Shown here in pieces: positions 54,625-63,348 of a DNA stretch of 64,000 nt. Source of the DNA: Acinetobacter sp. ANC 4862 (lineage in GTDB: Bacteria; Pseudomonadota; Gammaproteobacteria; Pseudomonadales; Moraxellaceae); the NCBI RefSeq assembly GCF_004336635.1, contig NZ_SJXH01000004.1, positions 62,001 to 126,000 on the forward strand, read 5' to 3'. The notes under the pieces were generated by a model, which was given only the letters and a program-made list of their open reading frames with translations, had not been told where the DNA came from and made no database searches. The position numbers and the translations under genes are program-made. The stretch's first letter is position 1. Every line of letters starts with the position of its first letter.

Positions 54625-55275
54625 TTAACCGCGAATTTCCTGAAATACCCAAGGACGAGATTGCTTGGTTTTTTCTTCATAGGCACGAATATCATCCGCT
54701 GCTTGAAGGGTTAAACCAATATCATCAAATCCATTTAACAAGCAGTGTTTACGGAATGGATCCACTTCAAATTTAAATGCTTCATCACTTGGCGTACGCA
54801 CTTCTTGTGCTTCCAAGTCGATAGTAAGTTGATAACCTTCAGTTGCAGCACATTCTTTGAAAAGCTGGTCAACAATTTCTTCAGGCAAAATCACGGGTAA
54901 CATGCCGTTTTTAAAACTGTTATTAAAGAAGATGTCTGCATAACTTGGTGCAATCACGGTACGGAAGCCGTATTCATTCAATGCCCATGGTGCATGCTCA
55001 CGGCTTGAACCACAACCAAAGTTGGCACGTGAAATCAATACCGTCGCACCTTGATAACGCGGTTGGTTCAATACAAAATCAGGATTGATCGGACGAACTG
55101 AATTATCCTGCCCCGGATAGCCTTCATCCAAATAACGCAATTCATCAAATAAGTTTTCACCAAAACCGGTACGTTTGATCGATTTCAAAAACTGTTTTGG
55201 AATAATTAAATCTGTATCGACATTGGCACGGTCTAATGGTGCAACGATACCTTGTTCAACGGTATAAGCTTTCAT
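54625..55275 (-). CDS. leuD: 3-isopropylmalate dehydratase small subunit
   Basis: LeuD is the small subunit paired with LeuC that isomerises 2- to 3-isopropylmalate. The 216-residue protein has [19 protein letters not shown] at the start and [19 protein letters not shown] in the core, the conserved aconitase swivel segment. It follows leuC by 21 bases. The C-terminus ([15 protein letters not shown]) is typical of proteobacterial LeuD. Confidence 0.97.
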   Translation of the reverse strand: MKAYTVEQGIVAPLDRANVDTDLIIPKQFLKSIKRTGFGENLFDELRYLDEGYPGQDNSVRPINPDFVLNQPRYQGATVLISRANFGCGSSREHAPWALNEYGFRTVIAPSYADIFFNNSFKNGMLPVILPEEIVDQLFKECAATEGYQLTIDLEAQEVRTPSDEAFKFEVDPFRKHCLLNGFDDIGLTLQAADDIRAYEEKTKQSRPWVFQEIRG

Positions 55276-55296
55276 GTTTTGCTCCCCTTAGCCCAA

Positions 55297-56730
55297 TTAG
55301 AATGAACGAACATCAACAAAGTGACCGGCAATGGCTGCTGCGGCTGCCATGGCTGGACTCACCAAGTGTGTACGACCGCCATTACCCTGACGACCTTCAA
55401 AGTTACGGTTAGAGGTTGATGCACAGTGCTCGCCCGGCTGCAATTTGTCAGCATTCATGGCCAAACACATTGAGCAACCCGGCTCACGCCATTCAAAACC
55501 AGCTTCTAAAAAGACTTTATCCAAGCCTTCAGCTTCAGCTTGCTGTTTCACCAAACCGGAACCCGGAACCACCATCGCCTGTTTAATTGAAGGTGCAACT
55601 TTACGGCCTTTAATCACTTCAGCAGCAGCACGAATATCTTCAATACGCGAGTTGGTGCACGAACCAATAAATACGCGGTCTAACTGAATATCTGCCAATG
55701 CCTGACCGGCATTTAAACCCATATATTGATAAGCACGGGTCCAGTCATTGCGTTGTACGTCGTCTTTAGCCTGTTCCAAAGTCGGTACAGATTCTGAAAC
55801 AGGAATCACCATTTCAGGCGATGTTCCCCAAGACACTTGTGGCTCAATCTCTTCACCTTGCAACACCACTACAGTGTCAAAATGTGCGCCTTCATCAGAA
55901 TGTAAAGTATTCCAGTAGGCAACAGCCTGATCCCACTGCTCACCTTTCGGTGCGTAGTTACGACCTTTAACATATTCGATGGTTTTGTCATCAACAGCCA
56001 CCATACCGACACGTGCACCGGCTTCAATCGCCATGTTGCACACAGTCATACGACCTTCGATCGACATATCACGGAATACTTGACCACCAAATTCAATCGC
56101 GTGACCTGTACCGCCGGCAGTACCAATTTTACCAATGATCGCTAACACGACATCTTTTGGTGTTACGCCTTGACCTAATTTTCCATCAACACGCACCAAC
56201 ATGTTCTTCATTTTCTTTTGAACCAAGCATTGCGTTGCCAATACATGTTCAACTTCTGAAGTGCCAATTCCGTGTGCCAAGCAACCAAATGCACCATGAG
56301 TCGCCGTATGCGAGTCACCACACACCACGGTCATACCCGGCAAAGTCAAACCTTGTTCAGGACCCACCACGTGCGCAATACCCTGACGAATATCATTGAT
56401 TTTAAATTCAACGATATTGAAAGCTTCACAGTTGTCATCCAAGGTTTGCACCTGGATACGTGAAGTTTCATCTTCAATACCGGCAATCCCCTGATCACGT
56501 TCAGCTTTTGAGGTTGGTACATTATGGTCTGGAGTTGCAACATTGGCACTTAAACGCCAAGGTTTGCGACCTGCAAGCTGTAAACCCTCAAAAGCTTGTG
56601 GCGACGTTACTTCATGTAATAAATGACGATCGATATAAAGTAAGGCTGAACCATCATCTCGTTGTTTTACTAAATGGTCATCCCACAATTTGTCATACAA
56701 AGTCTTTGCTTTTTCGGTATTGCCTGCCAT
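55297..56730 (-). CDS. leuC: 3-isopropylmalate dehydratase large subunit
   Basis: LeuC is the aconitase-type catalytic subunit holding a [4Fe-4S] cluster. The protein is 477 residues. The cluster cysteines lie in [15 protein letters not shown] and [45 protein letters not shown] is the long signature of the family. The first in-frame ATG, at 56766, would add twelve residues; I chose the ATG nine bases after GGAG. Transcription runs on the minus strand to leuD and leuB. A LysR gene lies upstream on the plus strand, separated by two small genes. Confidence 0.97.
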   Translation of the reverse strand: MAGNTEKAKTLYDKLWDDHLVKQRDDGSALLYIDRHLLHEVTSPQAFEGLQLAGRKPWRLSANVATPDHNVPTSKAERDQGIAGIEDETSRIQVQTLDDNCEAFNIVEFKINDIRQGIAHVVGPEQGLTLPGMTVVCGDSHTATHGAFGCLAHGIGTSEVEHVLATQCLVQKKMKNMLVRVDGKLGQGVTPKDVVLAIIGKIGTAGGTGHAIEFGGQVFRDMSIEGRMTVCNMAIEAGARVGMVAVDDKTIEYVKGRNYAPKGEQWDQAVAYWNTLHSDEGAHFDTVVVLQGEEIEPQVSWGTSPEMVIPVSESVPTLEQAKDDVQRNDWTRAYQYMGLNAGQALADIQLDRVFIGSCTNSRIEDIRAAAEVIKGRKVAPSIKQAMVVPGSGLVKQQAEAEGLDKVFLEAGFEWREPGCSMCLAMNADKLQPGEHCASTSNRNFEGRQGNGGRTHLVSPAMAAAAAIAGHFVDVRSF

Positions 56731-56841
56731 GTCGACGCGCTCCATAGAACTGGGTAATGCTTTCATTAACTTCGATTATAACCACGTATTCGCATAAATC
56801 TAATTTATCATTTTTATTAGTTTGAAAACTTTTTGGAATTA

Positions 56842-56860
56842 GTTTTTAGAATCTAAAAAC
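56842..56860. promoter_or_regulatory. Palindrome upstream of leuC
   Basis: GTTTTTAGA-A-TCTAAAAAC is a perfect 9-1-9 palindrome about 110 bases upstream of leuC. It could be the site for a regulator of the leu genes. No clear sigma-70 boxes were found, and the region 56731-57062 holds nothing else recognisable. Confidence 0.4.
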
Positions 56861-57062
56861 CCTGAATTGTTGCAAAATTTCATATCCAAGCTTTCAAACC
56901 AACACCCTATTTCCACACAGTTTTATTGAATAACTAAAAGATTAATCATTGCGGTATAGGAAACTCAGCTTTCCATAAAACAAGTGAATCTATGCCGCAT
57001 ACCCAACTTTAATTTAGATACACATTGAGTGATTGCCAAAGTTGTAGAGGTCTAATACGTCT

Positions 57063-57254
57063 CTATTTAGAGGACTGCTCTTTGTGCTCTACCAGTTCCT
57101 CAATGGCCTTGAGTAATTCAGCCTTGGCCTGACTACACTCAGCAGCGGCTCTGTTTTCGTCGCCTTCATCATCTGCGATTTCATAGACACCCATCCGTTT
57201 TTCGACTGCTTCTTCGAAAATATCCAGCAAGTATTTAATATGTTTAATGTCCAT
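57063..57254 (-). CDS. Small hypothetical protein, 63 aa
   Basis: The 63-residue acidic protein (ENRAAAECSQAKAELLKAIEELVEHKEQ) is predicted to be mostly helical. A consensus AGGAG seven bases before the ATG supports translation. Not recognised. It is divergent from the DUF2061 gene and transcribed in the same direction as leuC, 330 bases upstream of it. Confidence 0.65.
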   Translation of the reverse strand: MDIKHIKYLLDIFEEAVEKRMGVYEIADDEGDENRAAAECSQAKAELLKAIEELVEHKEQSSK

Positions 57255-57429
57255 GATTTATCTCCTGTTAGGAATACATCAGTAATTGATACTGTTTACT
57301 TGTTTTTGTAATTGACTCACTTTTAAATCTATAAAACCGATTAAAAATAACTAAAGATTCGTTTTTACAGATCAAATAAGATTAATTATCATTTAGCCAT
57401 ACTCCAAGAGAAAGATTGAGGAATCCCCC

Positions 57430-57672
57430 ATGGCGCATATTCAAAAGTTTGTTGATTACAACCAGAAAACCTTAAAAAAGACCTTCAGCTATTACATCAT
57501 GCACATCACAATTGCCATGTTGGTGGGCTATTTCGTAACAGGAAATATCTGGATGGCATTAACCCTCAGCTTGCTTGAACCGACGATTCAAGCCATTGCC
57601 TTCTTCTTTCACGAAAAAATTTGGGAAAGAAAATCATCAAATATGCAAAAACGGAAGAATTTTTCGACCTAA
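57430..57672 (+). CDS. DUF2061 family membrane protein
   Basis: The 80-residue protein has two membrane helices (about 19-39 and 42-60). TLKKTFSYYIMHITIAMLVGYFVTG and LSLLEPTIQAIAFFFHEKIWER are the DUF2061 hallmarks, including the H-E-K-x-W end. The family is small membrane proteins of unknown role, sometimes fused to or near sulfur-assimilation genes. It is divergent from the 63-residue protein gene. Confidence 0.85.
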   Translation: MAHIQKFVDYNQKTLKKTFSYYIMHITIAMLVGYFVTGNIWMALTLSLLEPTIQAIAFFFHEKIWERKSSNMQKRKNFST

Positions 57673-57869
57673 GATGCTTGAGATATCACGGGTTCCGACT
57701 TTCTCCTTTTTCAACAGATCACTCTACTTATATAGGGTGATCTGTTTCTTTATACGACTCAAATTCACATCTTTATACATTTTTTATGTATAGATTTTTA
57801 TGATTAGATTCACATTTAATATAAAAATATTTTATAATTACTGCAATATTGTATAACCAGACTATCACT

Positions 57870-58742
57870 ATGAATCTTGCCGCCTTTGAAGCGTTTGTTA
57901 AAGTCATGGAAACCGGCTCTATTTCTATGGCTGCCGATCTGTTGTTTATTACCCAGCCGGCAGTGACCAAACGCATTCATAGTTTAGAAGAATATTTTGG
58001 TGTGAAACTTTTTGAATCTGCGGGTCGTGGCGTTCAAGCCACCCATGCCGCGCATTCCTTACTCCCCAAAGTAAAAAACTGGTTGAATGAACTGGGCGAT
58101 ATTCACCACACCCTCAGTCATGAACAAGGGCAAGTTCAAGGCAAACTCAAAATTGGCACCAGTCATCATATTGGTCTGCATCATTTACCCAGCCACTTGC
58201 GTCATTACGTGCAAGAATTTCCGAACGTGACTTTGGATGTGCATTTTGTCGATTCAGAACAGGCGCATGAAAAAGTGCTTGCCGGTGACCTGGAACTGGC
58301 ATTTTTGACGCTTCCACCTCAAGGCGATGCTCGTCTCAGTTATGTCACCATCTGGGATGATCCTCTGGTTTTTGTGGCAGCACCTTTTCACCCCTTAGCC
58401 AATCAGAAAGATTTGCAACTGCAAGATCTGATTCAATATCCGAGCCTGTTGCCGGCGGCCCAAACCTATACCACGCAAATCACCCTGGCAGAATTTGAAA
58501 AGCAAGGTGTTAAACCGAAAATCACCATGAGCAACAATCCGCTTGAATCCATTCGGATGCTAGTCTCGATTGGACTGGGCTGGTCAGTATTACCCAAAAC
58601 GCTGGTCAATCATGATTTAAAACAACTGGATATTAACCTGCAGATGAACCGTCAATTGGGCATGGTCTGGCATCCTGGACGCACCCAGTCACGTGCAGTA
58701 CAGGAACTGGTTGCCATGATGCAAAACCCTCACCTCAGCTAA
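57870..58742 (+). CDS. LysR-family transcriptional regulator
   Basis: The 290-residue protein has an N-terminal winged helix (NLAAFEAFVKVMETGSISM, then LLFITQPAVTKRIHSLEEYFGVKLFESAGRGVQAT) and a periplasmic-binding-type effector domain (KLKIGTSHHIGLHHLPSHL). The ATG follows a poor ribosome-binding site; a TTG at 57849 would add seven residues. In P. aeruginosa a LysR gene (PA3122) lies upstream of leuC, and here the same regulator type precedes leuCDB with two small genes between. It is the best candidate regulator of leuCDB. Confidence 0.9.
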   Translation: MNLAAFEAFVKVMETGSISMAADLLFITQPAVTKRIHSLEEYFGVKLFESAGRGVQATHAAHSLLPKVKNWLNELGDIHHTLSHEQGQVQGKLKIGTSHHIGLHHLPSHLRHYVQEFPNVTLDVHFVDSEQAHEKVLAGDLELAFLTLPPQGDARLSYVTIWDDPLVFVAAPFHPLANQKDLQLQDLIQYPSLLPAAQTYTTQITLAEFEKQGVKPKITMSNNPLESIRMLVSIGLGWSVLPKTLVNHDLKQLDINLQMNRQLGMVWHPGRTQSRAVQELVAMMQNPHLS

Positions 58743-58888
58743 AATTTGCTTTAGGGCTGCATCTGTCTGGATGCAGCATCTTGTTACTTAAATCCTCAGC
58801 ACAATGACACAGCTTTCGAGTACTTTTAAATAAAACACATAAAACCTGATGTTTTAAATGTAAAAAGAATTCGACGGAGTATGAACAT

Positions 58889-61075
58889 ATGCTGAGGGAT
58901 TCATCATCGTTAATCTCTAAAAAAAATCCATCTACATCCCATTCTGATGCTCCCCATTTGTGGCAAGACGCTAAAATTTCTTTACTGCCCACCCCCAATC
59001 TAAACTTTGCGGATGAATCCACTGCACGGCATAGCTTGCGTGATTATTTTCTGAATACTTTTGACAGCTATGAACTGCTGTTTGACTGTCTAAAAAATCC
59101 GGAAGGCTATTACCTCAAACCCATCTCCTTACGTCATCCGCTGATTTTTTATTTTGGTCATACTGCTACTTTTTTTATTAATAAATTGCTTCTAAGCAAA
59201 CTGATTAGCGCACGTTTGAACCCGCAACTTGAAAGTATTTTTGCTGTGGGAGTCGATGAAATGAGCTGGGATGACTTGAATGACCAGCATTATGAATGGC
59301 CAAGCGTAGCAGAAGTCCAGGCTTATCGTCATCAGGTACGCGCACTGATCCTGAATCTGATTGAGCACGCACCTCTCACTTTACCTTTGAACTGGAACCA
59401 TCCGTGGTGGTCCATTATCATGGGGATTGAACATGAACGGATTCATCTTGAAACCTCATCGGTGCTGATTCGCCAGCAGCAGCTAGACCATGTACAAAAT
59501 CATCCGCAGTGGCGTGCCCATGTCATTAGTGGAATAGCACCTGAAAATAGGCTGATTGCTGTCCCTGCAGGACAGGTCAGTCTGAACAAGACTTTCGACA
59601 GTAATTTTTATGGCTGGGACAATGAGTTTGGTCAGCATCAGGCGGATGTTCCCGCTTTTGAAGCTTCGCAATATTTAGTCTCCAATCAGGAGTTCTTAAG
59701 TTTTGTGGAAGATAACGGTTATTCAACTGATCGCTACTGGACAGCAGAAGGACTAGATTGGCTGAAATTTTCTCAAGCAGCACATCCCTGCTTTTGGCGA
59801 AAAACACCTCTGGGCTGGTCACTGCGTCTGATGCTGGAAGAAATTCCCATGCCTTGGGACTGGCCAGTAGAAGTGAATTATCTTGAGGCCAAAGCTTTTT
59901 GTCACTGGAAAGCCGAGAAAACCAATCAAAGTATTCGCTTGCCCACAGAAGACGAGTGGTATCGGCTCTATGATGTGGCAGGTTTAGATCCTGATCTTCC
60001 CAGTACTGAACATGCCAACATCGAACTGAAGTATGGAACCAGTCCCTGCCCGGTCAATCATTTTCAGCAAGGTGATTTTTTTGATATTCAGGGCAATGTC
60101 TGGCAGTGGACTGAAACCCCGATTTACCCTTTTGAGAGTTTTCAGGTGCATCCGATCTATGATGATTTCAGCACGCCCACCTTTGACGGCCAACATAATT
60201 TAATCAAAGGTGGCTCCTGGATTTCTGCCGGCAATGAGGCTTTGCATAGCGCACGTTATGCCTTCCGTCGGCATTTCTTCCAGCATGCCGGATTCCGCTA
60301 TGTCGCGGCCTCACAAGAATTGAAGCAGTTTCAATCTTCGTATGAAAGTGACCAGATGATCTCTCAATATTTAGAGTTTCAGTACGGCGCGGAATATTTT
60401 AATGTCCCTAATTTTGCCCAAAGCCTGATTAACCTTGCACAACCTTATTTTAAGGAACTTGCTACACATAAGGCACTGGATCTCGGTTGTGCCACAGGGC
60501 GTGCCAGCTTTGAACTGACGGCTTATTTTGATCAGGTCACGGGACTGGATTTTTCCGCGCGCTTTATTCAGCAAGCGGCACAGTTAGCACAAGGCGAAAC
60601 ACTACGTTATACCCTGCCCATCGAAGGTGAACTGGTCGAATATAAAGCCTGTAACTTAAAAGAATTTGGTTTGGATGCCCATGCGGATCGTGTGGATTTT
60701 TTTCAGGCGGATGCCTGCAATTTAAAACCTCATTTTACCGATTACAATTTTATTCTGGCGGCGAATTTAATTGACCGCCTGCATCATCCAAAAGATTTTT
60801 TGGCCGAGATTCATACCCGATTAACTCTGGGTGGAATTTTAATGCTAGCCTCACCCTACACCTGGTTAGAGGAACATACTGCGCGTGCTGAATGGGTGGG
60901 TGGTTTTAAACAATCGGGGGAAAACTTTAGCACGCTGGAGAGTATTACTGAGCTGTTAAAAGGACATTTTGAAATGCTTGCAGAGCCGCAGGATATGGCA
61001 TTTGTGATTCGTGAAACAGCGCGTAAATATCAGCATACGCTGTCGCAAGTCACGCTGTGGAAACGGATCAGATAA
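58889..61075 (+). CDS. ovoA: 5-histidylcysteine sulfoxide synthase / 4-mercaptohistidine N-methyltransferase (OvoA)
   Basis: OvoA makes the thiol-histidine ovothiol A from histidine and cysteine. The 728-residue protein has all three expected parts. A DinB-like iron-binding domain (about 40-240) carries His91 (FGHTATF) and EHERIHLET, with His182 and His186 as HX3HXE ligands. A formylglycine-generating-enzyme-like domain (about 240-470) contains YLVSNQEFLSFVEDNGY, WQWTETP, GGSWISAGNEALHSARYAFRRHFFQHAGFRYV. A C-terminal SAM methyltransferase (about 490-728) has LDLGCATGRASFEL near residue 530. The sulfoxide lyase step is usually a separate enzyme, not seen here. It follows the LysR gene by 146 bases; no terminator separates them. 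Confidence 0.9.
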   Translation: MLRDSSSLISKKNPSTSHSDAPHLWQDAKISLLPTPNLNFADESTARHSLRDYFLNTFDSYELLFDCLKNPEGYYLKPISLRHPLIFYFGHTATFFINKLLLSKLISARLNPQLESIFAVGVDEMSWDDLNDQHYEWPSVAEVQAYRHQVRALILNLIEHAPLTLPLNWNHPWWSIIMGIEHERIHLETSSVLIRQQQLDHVQNHPQWRAHVISGIAPENRLIAVPAGQVSLNKTFDSNFYGWDNEFGQHQADVPAFEASQYLVSNQEFLSFVEDNGYSTDRYWTAEGLDWLKFSQAAHPCFWRKTPLGWSLRLMLEEIPMPWDWPVEVNYLEAKAFCHWKAEKTNQSIRLPTEDEWYRLYDVAGLDPDLPSTEHANIELKYGTSPCPVNHFQQGDFFDIQGNVWQWTETPIYPFESFQVHPIYDDFSTPTFDGQHNLIKGGSWISAGNEALHSARYAFRRHFFQHAGFRYVAASQELKQFQSSYESDQMISQYLEFQYGAEYFNVPNFAQSLINLAQPYFKELATHKALDLGCATGRASFELTAYFDQVTGLDFSARFIQQAAQLAQGETLRYTLPIEGELVEYKACNLKEFGLDAHADRVDFFQADACNLKPHFTDYNFILAANLIDRLHHPKDFLAEIHTRLTLGGILMLASPYTWLEEHTARAEWVGGFKQSGENFSTLESITELLKGHFEMLAEPQDMAFVIRETARKYQHTLSQVTLWKRIR

Positions 61076-61206
61076 ACCATTTGCCAAAAAAAGCCAATCA
61101 GTTGATTTAATACTGACCAGTTAAAGGATTTGACCATAAAAGCCTCAGCTTTTGGGTTATTCACAGCAGAGTCTTATTTTTTAAATCAAATATTTGGAGT
61201 TCATCA

Positions 61207-61338
61207 GTTCTTTTGTTTCGCCAAAAGAACCAAAAACATTTGTCATTCGCAAAACTCGCCCACTACCACCGAGTAGAAAATCCCTCGTAGAAACAGTAAC
61301 TTATTAATGTAATCCTGCCTCAAACAGTTGCGAATGAC
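61207..61338. repeat. Intergenic repeat, family member 3
   Basis: GTTCTTTTG (61207-61215) pairs with CAAAAGAAC (61222-61230) around TTTCGC. GTCATTCGCAA (61242-61252) pairs exactly with TTGCGAATGAC (61328-61338), an 11-bp pair 75 bases apart. The minus strand of 61237-61258 matches 32632-32653 at 20 of 22 positions. No coding sequence is seen between 61076 and 61434 apart from this element and the terminator. Confidence 0.65.
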
Positions 61339-61379
61339 GTTTTCGCGTATCAAATAACATTATGAATTAAAAATCAAAA

Positions 61380-61411
61380 ATGCCAGCCAATTTCTTAACT
61401 GGCTGGCATTA
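61380..61411 (-). terminator. DUF2789 terminator
   Basis: Minus strand: ATGCCAGCCA...TGGCTGGCATTTTT, a perfect ten-base stem and a T run, shortly after the DUF2789 stop. Confidence 0.85.
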
Positions 61412-61434
61412 AATCATTTGATTGACTTTGATCT

Positions 61435-61680
61435 TTATTGAATCACTGAATCTTCATGCAGGGATTCATTCAACTGATCGACAATAATGGCCCATGAACC
61501 GTCGGACTTAATTTTTTCTGCTAAAAACTGGCGTTGTGCTTCAGTCCAATAACTCGCTTCGGTAATTTTGGTATGAGCACTGAGTTGATGGGTGGCAATA
61601 AACAGGGCGATCGCTTCTTCACTGGAGTCTAGTCCCAGTTGCTCAAAAAGATTGGTCATTCTTGGACGTGTTTGGCTCAT
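61435..61680 (-). CDS. DUF2789 family protein
   Basis: The 81-residue protein has the family's features: NLFEQLGLDSSEEAIALFIATH at the start, then ASYWTEAQRQFLAEKIKSDGSWAIIVDQLNESL. DUF2789 proteins are small, helical and of unknown function, found across Gammaproteobacteria. It is monocistronic with its own terminator. Confidence 0.88.
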   Translation of the reverse strand: MSQTRPRMTNLFEQLGLDSSEEAIALFIATHQLSAHTKITEASYWTEAQRQFLAEKIKSDGSWAIIVDQLNESLHEDSVIQ

Positions 61681-61898
61681 TTTGATATCCCATTCTTCAA
61701 TCTAATGTTTAATTTTTATCAATATTGATCATCATCTTCATGTCTAATATACGGCAAAGGCATACTGATAGTAAGGGTTATTTTATAATCTCTGGATCAA
61801 TATAAAATATTCAATTGGGTTCTGTATATAAGTTGAAACTTTCTTAGAAATGGAAAGATTTCGACGCCATCTCATTTTTTATTTTTAACATTTAAACT

Positions 61899-61933
61899 GG
61901 GGAGAACTTCGATATTCCATACGGATTCTCCCC
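61899..61933. terminator. Hairpin at the 3' side of the HAD hydrolase gene
   Basis: GGGGAGAA (61899-61906) pairs with TTCTCCCC (61926-61933) around a 19-base loop, about 20 bases after the HAD stop (minus strand). The T run is short, so termination is possible but not certain. Confidence 0.5.
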
Positions 61934-61951
61934 TTACTCATAACAGCGTGC

Positions 61952-62602
61952 CTAGATTGACCAATCCTGAATTTCCCAATCTTGTTCTTTGGCAAGTGCA
62001 GCTAAACGCTCATCAGGATTGACCGCAATCGCATGATCGGCGTGTTCCAATAAGAAACGGTCATTGATTGAATCTGAATAAGCCCATGATTCTTCTACAT
62101 TTCGTCCTGAAAGCCATTGTTCCAAACGGATCAGTTTGCCTTTTTGGTAACATGCGGTATTAATGACTTTACCGGTATATTTACCATCAATGACTTCTGC
62201 ATTGGTGGCAATAATTTCGGTAATGCCAAACTCATGAAAAATCGGTGCCGTAATAAAATCAGACGTTGCAGTGATGCCGACCAGTTCATGTCCTGCATCG
62301 CGGTGTTTTTGAATCGCGGCAAAACCTTCGGGACGCATTTGTGGACGAATCACTTTTTTCATGAATAACTCATGTAATTCAGCCAAGTAATCATTGTCAT
62401 GCTGGGTTAAAAATTCAAATACAAATTCATTATAAGCAATCGGGTCAAGTTGCCCGGCTTTATAGTCTTCATAAAACTTGTCATTCATTTGGCGATGTCG
62501 GATTGGATCGACTAAACCTTCGTTTACTAAAAACTCACCCCATGAATAATCCGAATCGGTATTTAATAAGGTATGGTCGAGGTCAAATAAAGCCAATTTC
62601 AT
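61952..62602 (-). CDS. HAD-family phosphatase (SerB-like subfamily IB)
   Basis: The 216-residue protein has the four HAD motifs: DLDHTLL (Asp7 nucleophile and Asp9), GITATSDFITAP (Ser/Thr motif), a lysine in CYQKGKL, and YSDSINDRFLLEHA as motif 4 with the metal-binding aspartates. A helical cap (about 30-90) fits subfamily IB, which includes phosphoserine phosphatase. The substrate cannot be read from sequence. The start is unambiguous (ATG) and the gene is divergent from rppH. Confidence 0.88.
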   Translation of the reverse strand: MKLALFDLDHTLLNTDSDYSWGEFLVNEGLVDPIRHRQMNDKFYEDYKAGQLDPIAYNEFVFEFLTQHDNDYLAELHELFMKKVIRPQMRPEGFAAIQKHRDAGHELVGITATSDFITAPIFHEFGITEIIATNAEVIDGKYTGKVINTACYQKGKLIRLEQWLSGRNVEESWAYSDSINDRFLLEHADHAIAVNPDERLAALAKEQDWEIQDWSI

Positions 62603-62784
62603 GAAAATACTCGTAAAAACTGAAATTTAAGAAAAAAAATGTAAATCTATCTCCGCTAGTCGATAGAAATTCGTTAAGATCATAGCAATTTTTAACATTT
62701 AAGCTGTGCTTTTTTTCGAGATGGATATAGAAATAACAATCCCCGAATGAAAAGCTACACATTACACATGATTTAGGTAGCCAA

Positions 62785-63261
62785 ATGATCGACTCAGAAG
62801 GTTTCCGACCGAATGTCGGGATCATTTTGGCAAACGACGTTGGACAGGTTTTATGGGCAAAACGCATTGGACACAATGCTTGGCAATTTCCACAAGGAGG
62901 TATCCAGTATGGAGAAACCCCTGAACAGGCACTTTATCGAGAGCTGAGAGAAGAAATTGGCTTATTGCCCGAACATGTTCAAGTTATAGCGCAGACCAAA
63001 GGCTGGCTGCGTTATCGTTTGCCGCAACGGTATATACGCTCGGATTCAGACCCGGTGTGCATTGGTCAAAAACAAAAGTGGTTTTTACTCAAACTGACAG
63101 CACCAGTAAAAAATATTCAGCTGGATTTGTCTGATCCACCCGAGTTTGACCAGTGGCAATGGGTAAGTTATTGGTATCCATTGGGACAGGTCGTGAATTT
63201 TAAACGCGATGTATACCGAAAAGCGATGGTGGAACTGTGTAACCAGTTACCTTCCTTATAA
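62785..63261 (+). CDS. rppH: RNA pyrophosphohydrolase (Nudix)
   Basis: RppH removes pyrophosphate from the 5' end of mRNA and begins its decay by RNase E. The 158-residue protein begins [29 protein letters not shown]. The Nudix box is [22 protein letters not shown], with the full GX5EX7REUXEEXGU pattern. [14 protein letters not shown] follows. The gene precedes ptsP, the conserved order in Gammaproteobacteria. Confidence 0.96.
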   Translation: MIDSEGFRPNVGIILANDVGQVLWAKRIGHNAWQFPQGGIQYGETPEQALYRELREEIGLLPEHVQVIAQTKGWLRYRLPQRYIRSDSDPVCIGQKQKWFLLKLTAPVKNIQLDLSDPPEFDQWQWVSYWYPLGQVVNFKRDVYRKAMVELCNQLPSL

Positions 63262-63348
63262 GCATAAAAAAATCGTATGAAAATGCAGATTTTTTAGTAG
63301 CATGTTGTTATAACTAAAACGTATTTAGACTTTTTTGGAGCAGACTTT

